Shown: positions 21,601 through 28,164 of the stretch, in pieces
Layout: each line of letters opens with the position of its first letter
Position numbering within the stretch: position 1 is the stretch's first letter
Assembly (NCBI RefSeq): GCF_030269925.1
Contig: NC_085133.1
Location: 2,004,001 to 2,068,000 of the forward strand
DNA: 64,000 nucleotides
Direction of reading: 5' to 3'
From: Bombyx mori
Taxonomy: Eukaryota > Arthropoda > Insecta > Lepidoptera > Bombycidae
Notes under the pieces: model-generated
What the model was told of the DNA's origin: nothing
The model's database searches: none
The model's input: the letters and a program-made list of their open reading frames with translations, nothing else
Position numbers and translations under genes: made by a program

Positions 21601-22555
21601 GCTTCAATTTTATAAAAGAGGTCAGAGGTTCCTCCTCCTTCTATGCAAAGTTTTTGCGTGTCTTTTTGGCAAGCAAAGCAGTATTTATATCTTACCACAT
21701 TTGCTTTCATTAGAGTACTAGAGGAAATTTAAAATAAATAAAACTGTAGGAACTTACCTTAATAATTTTCAAATCTTTTGATTCACAACCTTGCACCAAT
21801 GGATACAATATTTGATTAACAACACCATACAGTGAAGCTTGTGGATTATTAGAGGCTAAAGACAATTTTTCTATAGCTTCATCGCAAGCCTGAAAGATTA
21901 ATGCAAAAATTAGAAATTCTTGATTGAAGTAATCTTTTTATTGCAAATGAAAGCAGACCATACTTAACTCTACTCTTTATTTTAAGCTTTATATGCGACT
22001 GTAGGTCTAACGTGACTCTTTAGAACTCTTTGAGAATACTTGGTAAACTTCGGATTGGTAAGCCAAAATAGGAATTGGTGGATAGAGTGACGGTAATGTA
22101 ATTTACAAATACTTCAGGCACTATTTTCTCGGAGGGTTTTGTTCACATTTTGTGCAGTAGAGTTTCAAACTATAATCATGGAAGATTCTCTGACCTCTAT
22201 ACTAAATATTACTCTTTAACTTGGTAAGCATTGCGAATCATATAAAAGTGTTTCCGTGCAATAGAACCTTGAACATGGCTAATTAAATTGCGGCTAGTAA
22301 AGGAAAAGGATTAAGGATAGTGTTGAACACAGTTTCTCTTTTGCTTAAACTTTACGTTTATGGAAAATCACAGTTAAATTTAACTACTTTTAAGATTATA
22401 CTTTTTAGTATTTAAAGTCAAATAAAAACAGAAACCTCTCTTATCTGAGGATATTTCTTCTTGGTCTCCAAACTTAAATTTTTAAAGTCGTTCTGAAGGA
22501 CTTCCATGAACTTCTTTGTTGAATCATCTCCGGTTACGGCACTCACGAATGCCAT
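545..22555 (-). CDS. mon2: MON2 homologue, 5' part (18 coding exons, 3' end outside window)
   Basis: MON2 is a large cytosolic scaffold on trans-Golgi and endosomal membranes, related to the large Arf-GEFs through its N-terminal DCB and HUS regions but lacking the catalytic Sec7 domain; it works with Dopey proteins in endosome-to-Golgi traffic. Eighteen exons were built from GT-AG borders, and every junction keeps the reading phase, giving 743 codons. Matches to MON2 recalled from animals include [14 protein letters not shown] (residues 27-40), [28 protein letters not shown] (338-347), [30 protein letters not shown], and VWILGLKPS at 707. The start ATG at 22555 opens [11 protein letters not shown] and fits the family N-terminus. 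Family members are about 1,600-1,700 residues, so over half lies beyond the left edge. Introns are filled with SINEs and LINE tails, and intron 10 hosts a small gene on the other strand. The identification is firm; one or two splice sites may be off. Confidence 0.92.
771..1085 (-). repeat. BMC1-like LINE 3' end
   Basis: Carries GAGAAGATCCGGCGAGAAAC-type core and a poly-T start (poly-A of the element). The family name is tentative. Similarity to the copy near 31250 continues to about 1190. Confidence 0.7.
1390..1525 (+). repeat. RTE-type LINE 3' tail
   Basis: GTGTGAAAGACGATATGAGT to ATGATGATGATTATT; ends in ATG units as RTE elements do. Confidence 0.65.
1803..1936 (-). CDS. mon2: mon2 coding exon 17 (662-706)
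   Basis: Begins with three Gln codons, then [17 protein letters not shown] and [12 protein letters not shown], matching the TSKNIQCMRTLL ... LVLATLQHL block. Acceptor CACCAG, donor GTATGG. Confidence 0.88.
2087..2305 (+). mobile_element. Helitron-like element, family 1
   Basis: A|TCACTACATAGTATAAAAC start and CGAGGGCGGGTCATTAG|T end; the last motif is one base off CTAG. Uninterrupted at the site where the other copy took the LTR insertion. Confidence 0.65.
2355..2530 (+). repeat. BMC1-like LINE 3' end, diverged
   Basis: CCCACTGAGTTTCTCGCCGG core, diverged 3' end. Confidence 0.65.
2590..2725 (-). repeat. CR1-like LINE 3' end
   Basis: TTATTGCCGTTGTAGGCAGAC, GTCGCCCATGGACTTCAGC. Confidence 0.75.
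2785..3118 (-). pseudogene. RTE-type LINE 3' fragment (RT C-terminus, broken)
   Basis: Minus-strand frame shows [20 protein letters not shown] and [15 protein letters not shown], a damaged form of the C-terminal RTE reverse transcriptase segment; 3' end in ATGATGATG. Its 5' break lies about 20 bases from the donor of mon2 exon 16. Confidence 0.75.
3138..3324 (-). CDS. mon2: mon2 coding exon 16 (600-662)
   Basis: Very GC-rich exon: [20 protein letters not shown], then AQYA, matching the family's ...RDAFITAICKGSLPPHYA. The rest is Ala/Pro/Arg-rich linker. Acceptor GTGTGCAG, donor GTAACT; a truncated RTE LINE begins about 20 bases past the donor. Confidence 0.87.
3556..3832 (+). repeat. Bm1 SINE, rearranged
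   Basis: GTGGTAGGACGTC start and AAGCAATAAA tail. The middle contains a perfect 20-bp inverted repeat (3659-3678 and 3688-3707). Confidence 0.75.
4209..4328 (-). CDS. mon2: mon2 coding exon 15 (560-599)
   Basis: [20 protein letters not shown], then [20 protein letters not shown], like the WCGLLAALSLLLDAS block. The acceptor's T-run belongs to a dispersed repeat that abuts the exon. Confidence 0.9.
4330..4690 (+). repeat. Dispersed repeat F abutting mon2 exon 15
   Basis: Starts AAAAACATGTGTGCAATTC and ends AAAGAAGTTTCACTT; a full second copy is at 58936-59320. Subterminal GAAGTGAAAC/GTTTCACTTC are inverted. Confidence 0.75.
4698..4812 (-). repeat. CR1-like LINE 3' end
   Basis: Same tail, abutting the dispersed repeat at 4330-4690. 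Confidence 0.75.
5070..5205 (+). repeat. GT/GC-rich microsatellite
   Basis: Runs of GTGC, ATGC and GT units about 40 bases from the donor end of mon2 exon 14. Confidence 0.85.
5245..5366 (-). CDS. mon2: mon2 coding exon 14 (519-559)
   Basis: Acceptor TTTTTAG. Polar, poorly conserved linker ending [11 protein letters not shown]; the DKE motif fits the family. Donor GTCTGT is weak, so the 3' edge is the least certain in this gene. Confidence 0.78.
5461..5652 (-). pseudogene. LINE reverse-transcriptase C-terminal remnant
   Basis: [20 protein letters not shown], a motif shared by C-termini of several LINE polymerases; no longer flanked by a recognisable element. Confidence 0.55.
5728..5798 (-). 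CDS. mon2: mon2 coding exon 13 (495-519)
   Basis: Short acidic exon, [16 protein letters not shown], in the variable loop of MON2; supported by acceptor AAACAG, donor GTATAA and perfect phase with its neighbours. Confidence 0.8.
5985..6103 (+). repeat. Dispersed repeat E, truncated
   Basis: GACTTTTTGGCGAGAACGCG start, cut off where a jockey tail begins. Confidence 0.65.
6105..6225 (-). repeat. Jockey-type LINE 3' UTR fragment
   Basis: GGGCGAGCAAAGGCTCAGCC and GAGCGCCTCCAAAGGAGACC. Confidence 0.65.
6364..6492 (-). CDS. mon2: mon2 coding exon 12 (452-495)
   Basis: [20 protein letters not shown], then [11 protein letters not shown], matching EMLD...PTIPEGYAMSVAFHCLL of the family. Acceptor TGATCAG, donor GTAACA. 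Confidence 0.92.
6974..7420 (+). repeat. Bm1 SINE, full length
   Basis: tRNA-like head with A box (GTGGCCGAAAGGAT) and B box (GTTCGAATCCC), complete body, A-rich tail. Confidence 0.9.
7629..7739 (+). repeat. Bm1 SINE, 3' third
   Basis: Begins GCGCATTTACGTTGTAGATG, ends in the A tail. Confidence 0.85.
8086..8190. repeat. Nested inverted repeats (long hairpin)
   Basis: Inner arms 8112-8127 and 8132-8147 pair perfectly over 16 bp with a 4-base loop; outer arms near 8086 and 8175 (CGCATTTTTATT, AATAAAAATGCG) also pair. Confidence 0.75.
8269..8365 (-). CDS. mon2: mon2 coding exon 11 (420-452)
   Basis: Found by phase and similarity to the family block ...[21 protein letters not shown]: here [20 protein letters not shown]. 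Joins exon 10 across a 5.3-kb intron as GGT, and ends TA before GTGAGT. Confidence 0.85.
8440..8694 (+). repeat. BMC1-like LINE 3' end
   Basis: Core as above, ends TAGGCAGGAAAAAAAG. Confidence 0.75.
8706..8852 (-). repeat. Bm1 SINE, degenerate
   Basis: Scattered Bm1 blocks (CACCCTCCTTGAGACATGAG; GTGGTGGTACCTACCCG). Confidence 0.5.
9161..9245 (+). CDS. Nested gene exon 1 (signal peptide)
   Basis: 28 codons plus one base. The hydrophobic core [12 protein letters not shown] follows a short charged MDLR; donor is GTAAGT. Confidence 0.6.
9161..12690 (+). CDS. Nested two-exon gene: small acidic secreted protein (unrecognised)
   Basis: Exons 9161-9245 and 12524-12690 lie opposite to mon2 inside its intron 10. 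Exon 1 has a strong start context (GCCATGG) and codes [19 protein letters not shown], a classical signal-peptide shape, then LKKNISDML, ending phase 1 at a perfect GTAAGT donor. The second exon follows acceptor ATATTCTCAG, restores phase 1 (C+GA = Arg) and codes 54 residues rich in Asp, Glu and Tyr, including [17 protein letters not shown], then [17 protein letters not shown], before TAA. An AATAAA lies about 65 bases after the stop. The product would be 83 residues, probably exported. I recognise no family. Further exons in the repeat-rich 3.3-kb intron cannot be excluded, and expression is unknown. Signal peptide, donor, acceptor, phase, acidic composition and poly(A) signal agree. Confidence 0.6.
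9687..9902 (+). repeat. Bm1 SINE, 5' half
   Basis: tRNA-like head with damaged B box (GTTCGAAACCC), breaking off at GTCCGCAC where the inverted mon2 exon-3 copy begins. Confidence 0.8.
9907..10290 (+). repeat. Inverted copy of mon2 exon 3 end, intron and Bm1
   Basis: The first 75 bases equal the reverse complement of 19247-19321 with no mismatch seen, covering 43 bases of exon 3, its GTAAGC donor and intron. Similarity, with small indels, continues through a Bm1 (10051-10290) that matches the one at 18942-19188. It is antisense to mon2 and so cannot act as a mon2 exon. Confidence 0.85.
10526..11490. mobile_element. Possible hAT-type element carrying a Bm1
   Basis: The left end CAGGGGTCGGCAACC is a typical hAT terminus; the right end (GCGTTGCCTACCAG) is a decayed inverted match. 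The target duplication is not clear. Confidence 0.4.
11057..11388 (+). repeat. Bm1 SINE, head missing
   Basis: Starts at TGTTCACGATTGACTTCCAC and runs to the tail. Confidence 0.85.
11487..11604 (-). repeat. Bm1 SINE fragment
   Basis: Middle part only (ACTGCTTCACGGCAGAAATA to CTACCACCAG). Confidence 0.8.
11842..11966 (-). repeat. Bm1 SINE fragment
   Basis: 3' third, opening with the poly-T end. Confidence 0.8.
12524..12690 (+). CDS. Nested gene terminal exon (acidic, Tyr-rich)
   Basis: Two bases completing Arg29, then 54 codons and TAA. About a third of the residues are Asp or Glu, clustered around a YY and two further Tyr. Confidence 0.62.
12754..12759 (+). terminator. AATAAA poly(A) signal of nested gene
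   Basis: Canonical hexamer shortly after the TAA at 12690, on the strand of the nested gene. Confidence 0.5.
13008..13185 (-). repeat. BMC1-like LINE 3' end, diverged
   Basis: CCCTACC start and GAGAAGATCCGGCGAGAAC core, with a large internal deletion. Confidence 0.6.
13505..13606 (+). repeat. Dispersed repeat F, end fragment
   Basis: CGAGTTTGAAATCAC and TAAAGAAGTTTCACTTC, 15 bases from the donor of mon2 exon 10. Confidence 0.6.
13621..13752 (-). CDS. mon2: mon2 coding exon 10 (376-420)
   Basis: Carries [19 protein letters not shown] and [14 protein letters not shown], close to animal MON2. Donor GTGCGT is followed 15 bases later by the poly-T end of a dispersed repeat. Confidence 0.93.
13800..14250 (+). 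repeat. Dispersed repeat E (unnamed LINE-like tail)
   Basis: GACTTTTTGGCGGGAACGCG to AAATCCCTTAAAAAAA. Contains a 17-bp perfect palindrome arm pair. Confidence 0.7.
14543..14657 (-). CDS. mon2: mon2 coding exon 9 (338-376)
   Basis: [20 protein letters not shown], then [13 protein letters not shown]. Acceptor TTCCAG, donor GTAAGT, ends phase 1. Confidence 0.93.
14985..15123 (-). CDS. mon2: mon2 coding exon 8 (291-337)
   Basis: Acceptor ATTCCAG at 15124 is chosen because it alone keeps phase with exon 7; a second CAG at 15095 would shift frame. Codes a Gly/Ala-rich linker, then [18 protein letters not shown]. Donor GTGAGT. Confidence 0.85.
15296..15534 (-). repeat. Bm1 SINE
   Basis: Body without tRNA-like head, in mon2 intron 7. 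Confidence 0.85.
15752..16117. mobile_element. hAT-type MITE with terminal inverted repeats
   Basis: Terminal repeats CAGCGGTCGGGGAAC are inverted at both ends; flanked by CTATAGGA and CTATAGAA (7 of 8 match). AT-rich, non-coding; a Bm1 tail is inside. Confidence 0.8.
16184..16263 (-). CDS. mon2: mon2 coding exon 7 (265-291)
   Basis: Acceptor TATTTCAG; encodes [18 protein letters not shown] and LFSPNVKY, matching the FLLKE..C.L.IKLFSPN block of the family. Ends phase 2 before GTAACT. Confidence 0.92.
16333..16577 (+). repeat. Bm1 SINE
   Basis: Body and tail, about 70 bases upstream of exon 7 on the opposite strand. Confidence 0.88.
16771..17057 (-). repeat. BMC1-like LINE 3' end
   Basis: Well preserved: CCTACCTAAGCTGATAGCC to GCACCGTTAGTGGATC. 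Confidence 0.78.
17183..17308 (-). CDS. mon2: mon2 coding exon 6 (223-264)
   Basis: 42 codons in phase 0, [16 protein letters not shown] to SPVFFK, within the HUS box area. Donor GTGATT is a little weak. Confidence 0.92.
17706..17806 (-). CDS. mon2: mon2 coding exon 5 (189-222)
   Basis: Completes Gly189 and ends CAA before GTGAGT. Carries [14 protein letters not shown], typical of the HUS-proximal region. Confidence 0.9.
18178..18575 (+). repeat. Dispersed repeat E
   Basis: Same ends; just past mon2 exon 4. Confidence 0.72.
18610..18739 (-). CDS. mon2: mon2 coding exon 4 (146-189)
   Basis: Acceptor TTTTTCAG before ACAATGG; contains [18 protein letters not shown], a strongly conserved MON2 stretch. 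Ends in phase 1 before GTAATA. Confidence 0.92.
18942..19188 (-). repeat. Bm1 SINE (source of the inverted copy)
   Basis: Shares CTCTAGTGAG, unlike CTCTTGTGAG of most copies here, with the copy at 10051. Confidence 0.85.
19279..19461 (-). CDS. mon2: mon2 coding exon 3 (85-145)
   Basis: 61 codons, [10 protein letters not shown] to DTLAR, donor GTAAGC. The last 43 bases and the following intron also occur inverted at 9907-10290. Confidence 0.92.
19572..19690 (-). repeat. CR1-like LINE 3' end, diverged
   Basis: GCCCACCTGATGATGAGTGG and GATAAGCCGCT. Confidence 0.65.
20358..20622 (+). mobile_element. Helitron-like element, family 2
   Basis: A|TCTATATATATA start, ATTGCTGTTCGTTAGTCTCG near the head, and CCGGGTCAGCTAG|T end. 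Non-coding. Confidence 0.7.
21022..21405 (-). repeat. Bm1 SINE, nearly full length
   Basis: Extends past ATTTGTTAAGTAG toward the tRNA-like head, which is lost. Confidence 0.85.
21758..21889 (-). CDS. mon2: mon2 coding exon 2 (41-84)
   Basis: Acceptor CTTTCAG, donor GTAAG, 44 codons, phase 0 at both ends. Opens ACDEAIEKL and closes ESKDLKIIK, the DCB region. Confidence 0.9.
22436..22555 (-). CDS. mon2: mon2 coding exon 1 (residues 1-40)
   Basis: Starts at the ATG of MAFVSAVTG and ends GAG before donor GTTTCT, phase 0. The frame stays open upstream of the ATG, but homology begins near the ATG. The 5'UTR limit is not visible. Confidence 0.88.
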
Positions 22556-23467
22556 GATTTGTTTTGTTATTGTTACAATGTTATTATTCACTTTACATTT
22601 TATGAAAAAAAATTGACAAAAATTATGCCGTGTACACAATCGACATCACATAATTCGTTCGGAAATTTTTTGTTCGGCACAAAACGCGTAACATCAATGT
22701 GAAGTGACAGTTTGTTTACTTGACAACTCAGCTGCAATTATTAATTCGTGGCACAAACATGAGACATGTGCTGATCAAAAACTAAAGTCTTAAGTAATAA
22801 ATATGTGAAGATAACACAATATGTTGTATGGTGAATAATAAGCGGTGGCCATTAACCATCATTGATATTCCACAAATTATATATATTTTGCAGTATTTAT
22901 GAATAATGTGGAGTTAGATAGTATATGTATAATATGGATAGAGATAGTCTTGCTATTTACATTATTTATTATTAATGACCAAAATTTAAGTTAGTTTTGA
23001 ATTTTTTACTTATTGGCTTCAAACGTATAAGATTTGTTAAAATATCCTTCACGGCGATCGATCAGTGAATATCTTTTGCTACCTAAAGCACAGGCAGTCA
23101 CACAGTATGCGAAAAGGGGATTTTGACTTCTATAAACAATACGTACACGGTTAATTAAAGTGCGAAATGTAGCTTGTGAAACTACTTTCACAAACTAGCG
23201 CTTTTAAATACACTTACTATACACTTAATAATTAAGATTTAATTAATTGAACTAGCTTTCAATAGATGCTCAATTATGCTTAGCCATTGGTCGGTTCAGG
23301 ACTGGCCAAACTATTTTATACGCTTTTACTTGATAGTTCATCCACTATTTCGCGTCAATTTCAGCCACCTTGCCCCGATATATACATATATAACAAAAGG
23401 TCAGTCCATTCATACTATTTAGCTCATTTAGAGTTGCGGTGCGTTTTATATGGATGAGAGATTCTAA

Positions 23468-23850
23468 GCCAGAGATTTAACTGTCCTTACGGATCCATCA
23501 GATCCAATAACCTTTACACTAGACGCCTTCAGCTCTAGGAGCAGGCTTAGGGACCTCGGTAACCGTACTCGTCGAACTCGACAAAGAGTTCGCCGTGCAA
23601 CCTAACCCATGAATCAGCTCGCTGAGTTTCTCGCCGGATCTTCTCAGCGGGTCGCGATTCCGATCCGGTAGTAGATTCATTCGCGAAGCAGCTACTCTTG
23701 AGTTGTTAGGTCTCCTTCGGAGGCGCTCGGGCAGCTGTTAGCAAATCCCACCCCTCCTGGCTGAGCCTTTGCTCGCCCACCTGTCCTGGTGAAACTGGAA
23801 AGGCCTCCGGGCCACCAGTAATCCTTCAATCATAAAAAAAAAAAAAAAGA
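23468..23850 (+). repeat. Jockey-type LINE 3' UTR
   Basis: CCTTCGGAGGCGCTCGGGCAG, ending CAATCATAAAAAAAA. The only clear mobile DNA in the mon2-Wnk intergenic space. Confidence 0.75.
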
Positions 23851-26800
23851 TTTAACTATCAAAAATATTTATAAAATATTTCGTTGCCAAATTATCTGCA
23901 TAAATTGTGATAATGTGGTGCAAAACTCAGTCTGGAAGATAGTGGCCATGGGTTCAGGCTGACATATATTTTGGCAAACCAGGATTCCTTTAGCCAAAGG
24001 ATGTAAATGTGAAGGGAGCTCTAGGAGGTTGCAGGAAGTTTCCATAACATTAGGTTTATCGTGGACATTACTCTTACCCTATTTAATCATGACACCCTTG
24101 TCTACTTTAAATTAAGTAGATACTGGATTTTACACTTTTATCCGTATTCAGTAAGTATAGACTTTTGGAAGTTACGCGCACACCACGAAAAAAGTATTGT
24201 CAGTCGTCTACCCTATAAGTATTCCTTGTTGTAATCATGGACTTACACCTACGCCATTCTTTATAATTTCATGATGTTAACGTATTAAAAAAAGCTACTT
24301 CATAAATGAATGATTTTGTAAAATTATCAAACCAAAAACGATTTCAGAACGTTCAAATGAAGATGTTTAGTGACAGGAAAAACACAAGGCCTAAAACCTT
24401 CTAATCTGAATGAAAAGACAATGTTATACGAAAGTTACAATTGTTTTTTTTACAAACCTTTAAATTGTAAGCACAAATCGAATTATGAATCTCCTTAGTA
24501 GATGTAGTAAATGAAAAAAGAACAGGAGGAAAAAAATGATCCGTTTAACTTATATTGTCATACTTGCGTAAAAAGGAATATTACTAAAGTGTTGTAAGCA
24601 AAATATAATTTATTCCCAATTTTCATTATGAAATTGGTCAAGTTTTTTAATTAAAATTTCAGATCAAATGTTCGAGATTGTTAAGTGTATTTAACACACC
24701 TCTTTATGCTCAGTTTTATTTAATTCACGTTGCCACCACTCAATAGCACTTGCCACGCAAATACGAACATTTTAATACCATGCCGATTGTTATTACTTAA
24801 TTTTACATTTTCTCGGCTTGCTAGACCTATATAATCTTGAACCATGTAATGGCATGACTAAATACTCGTCTTCATGTACAGTTCACCTTCATCTTCATCA
24901 AGCTATTAATATATTATGGTAATATTCCCTTTCTATTAATGTGTTTACTTTAGCTGAGACTTGGTGAACGTGTTAAGCCAGCTCAAAATAAATAAAGGTT
25001 ATAAAATAATAATGTTAAAATAATGTTAACCCTAAAATTATACAATTCTGAATTTACAATTAAACATTTGCGACCTATATGTTACCAATGTGCAATAATA
25101 TCCAGCTGGAATTTTTTCTGTTCACAAATGAGACAAGAACTAGTTCACGATTACTAACATTAGACTCGATTCAGGCGACTATTTTCATAGTCAAAAAAGT
25201 AAGATGAAGCCGTAGACCGTCATCTCATTAATCTCGACAACATGAGACGCAGCTTTACTAGTTGCTCAATGATCAAGGCTCTCTTTTCAGACCTCGTTTG
25301 GCCATGTAGTCAAACGTACATATAAAATGACAGAAACGATGTCAATTAAGTTGACCCACATCTGACTTTGGCAAGAACTTTTCAACTATAGCAACATCGA
25401 TCACTGATTGTGCAGAAGAAAAAACAATGGTGTGATTCCCGATTTTTATTCGTAAGTATTTATAGAATACGATATCAATTTAGCAAATGTAATGTGTAGT
25501 TCGTGAGGCATTAAAAAGGTGGTCGTATGTTACTATGCCGATAACGTGGAATGTAACCGTTATTGGGCCGAAGAAACTCCTCTGCGAGCTTGACGTGCTG
25601 TCATTTTAGTTTTTTATTCTTATTTATTCAACTTTATTCAGCTATGCGCCATTCACTGCAACAGAATGGCCTAAGTCTAGATATACCCACATATGTATGA
25701 AACGCGATAGTCTAAGAGCGCAACGGTTGTTTAATAAAAGTGGAACTAAAGTGAAACATCATCTTTAGCTGAGAAATTTGATCGTTATTATGGTTTATGT
25801 GCCGGCACCTAGTTTTTCTGTCTACCGTCCTATAATATATTGGTAAGTAGATTCCTTTGAGATTATTGAACTGCTTTGTGCTTGTGGAAGCTACGTGCTC
25901 TAATTTTTGTGTACGAAACTGATGTGTTACATTGAGACATTCATATCATATTATAATCTGTAAACAATACACGTTCGTGCCGCGATTTGTAAATAATACA
26001 GAGTTAATATTGGCGACAGGAGCTATTAACGCGCGGTTTTAACACTTAACTACTAAATAATAGAGCTTGCAATTCTGTGCAGACCGAGAAACAATTTAAA
26101 AAACTGCTATGCACACTTAAGGCCTATTTGATGACCTTCAGTGAGGTGTTATATGCCAATGAAAACTATTTTGTAAAATTGATTACCATGAGATCTAAAA
26201 GTACAAGTTAATATCATTAATTTTTTTTCCTTCTTAACTTAATATTTAATTGAATTTGTTTCTGTTTATGATTTATTTTTATAACAGAAAAAAGTTTGCT
26301 GTTTTGTGATTAAATTTAATGTTACAACTTAGTCTAAACAATGAAATGAAAGTCACAGTCATAGATTTAATGACGAAAGATGAAAATATAATTTAGTCTT
26401 AGTTTTTATAGTTGATCAGATTGATATTAAGTATAAAATTTATGTGCTAAGACAATTTCAAAAGCTCATTGCAAATGATGCATGCTATTGTCGATTGGCC
26501 GCCTCATTGTGTGGGATTGAACTGAATTGTATTGGTATAATGTCTCGACATGAACATTATATAGTGTAATATGCCCTGTGTGTAATATAGAGTATCATAT
26601 ACCCAATATGTTAGGTATTAGAACGATTAATAAATATGCTGTATTGTCAGCGTAATAATTTAGGAGGTGCCCAAGCCAAGCAATTAGTGCTTATGCATCT
26701 CCGTGAATCCAAAACATTGTATTGTAACTGTTTGGATTATAGAATGGAAATTTTGGATGTTCTAAGTTGAACAATCGAAAAAATCTAGTTGAGGCAACCA

Positions 26801-27870
26801 GGTTGTCCTATTTTTATAGTAAATCAGTGATATGTTCCAGTTTGAAGGAATGTGAAACTGGGTCCTTGGGATTTATTATCACAAGTTTGTAATTTTGTGT
26901 GATTATAAGTTAAAATCTTATAGCATTCTAAACATTAACAATGTTAGCAAGTTAGTTAATCAAAGTAGGAATTAGTAGAAAGGTGAAAATAATAAATACG
27001 CAAAGTAATTGCTATTTATGGATGATGGAAAAACAGTGAAGTGTTTTTGTTGTTAAATCATTATTGTATGTGCTTATAGACAATGTTAATGGCCTCATCC
27101 TCTGTACATCATGAGGTTGAAGTATCAATTGTATTCATAATTAATATAGCGGCTGTCCCACCCCTCAAACTCCCCATAACGTTACAACAAAAAGAACAGG
27201 AAAGAATATTCTATAGTAAGGACTCCCAAATGTAATCGTTATGTCCTGCTTTATTTAAAAATTAAACCGCAATCATTACTTTCTTTTACCTGCCGTAAAA
27301 TCCACACATACCACTGCACTGAAGTTTTGAACGACAAGACTTCAGGACTTTGACAGTCTTATTGGAGTAATTTCATTGAATGAAGTACTATTATTAAAGT
27401 TCTTAAAAGGGGGAGAGGAAACAGGGGTCCAGTGTTGTCTGTCAGCACGGTTGGATTTTCCTGTGGATTGGAGTAGCGGTACAAAGTGTTGCATTATAAA
27501 AATTATTTTATCCTTGTTTCAGATGAACATCCAAAATAAACCTGCAAAACATAAAACTTTCCAAAACTCTTCCTGAAGACTGTTAATTTCCTTAGATTGT
27601 AATTAGTTTATTTGTTAGTATAAAAAATAATAATTTGGGCAGTGATACCGAAGGGAAGATGCCAACAAGCGAGAGAGAATCAAAAGACGGACAAGCTATT
27701 TATTTATTAATCATTTAGTATAATTAACGATACAATAACCATATACTCCTATATAAATTATAAATATATTTTTAATTGAATTAATTAAAAAAAAAAAACA
27801 ATCGAAACGGAATTGCTATTTATGAATTATTTTTAAAATACGAGATTAATGTAATATTGATGGGCCGAAC
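23851..27870. other. Repeat-poor stretch, no gene recognised
   Basis: AT-rich, with no exon or mobile element that I can support; may hold Wnk 5' UTR exons. Confidence 0.5.
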
Positions 27871-28164
27871 ATGGAAAACATGTCTTCGAATGTGTCTCTA
27901 CGGAATAAACAGAGGAAAGATAATCTTATCACGAGGAAACAGGATAAGTCGCCGGAAAAGACCATCAGAGGAACTAGGGGAGCCTACAGGGCGGTCCCTT
28001 CCACTTCGAAGAGGAACGATGAGGAGGAAACGGGCTCCACGGAAAGACTGGACAGACCAAAGAAATTCATATCTCAGAATAAAACCAACTACGGTCTGGG
28101 GAAGAGGCCAGACTTCTTGCTTAAGAACAGGAATGTGCATTTAGCGTCCTCTCGCTATGGACAG
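27871..28164 (+). CDS. Wnk: Wnk candidate first coding exon (1-98)
   Basis: ATG in strong context (AACATGG), with an in-frame stop 24 bases upstream. 98 codons of basic, Ser/Asn-rich sequence with no fold I recognise; ends RYGQ at a consensus donor (CAG before GTGAGT), phase 0. It could instead belong to another transcript. Confidence 0.65.

Larger units (their letters stand above)
22556..27870. promoter_or_regulatory. Divergent intergenic region between mon2 and Wnk
   Basis: The two start codons point away from each other. Apart from one jockey LINE tail at 23468-23850 and a doubtful Bm1 trace near 27146, no repeat is recognised, unlike the dense introns on either side. A CCATTGG box (CCAAT on the minus strand) lies near 23284. 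Promoters and 5' UTR exons are expected here, but no TATA box or start site can be placed with confidence. Confidence 0.45.

Noticed and set aside
23006..23191. Minus-strand open frame of about 61 codons upstream of mon2
   Set aside because: No ATG (opens at GTG after a TAG), no recognised family and no clear splice acceptor.
27376..27576. 66-codon plus-strand frame upstream of Wnk exon 1
   Set aside because: Contains an intron-like TTTCAG and no conserved motif; not supported as coding.
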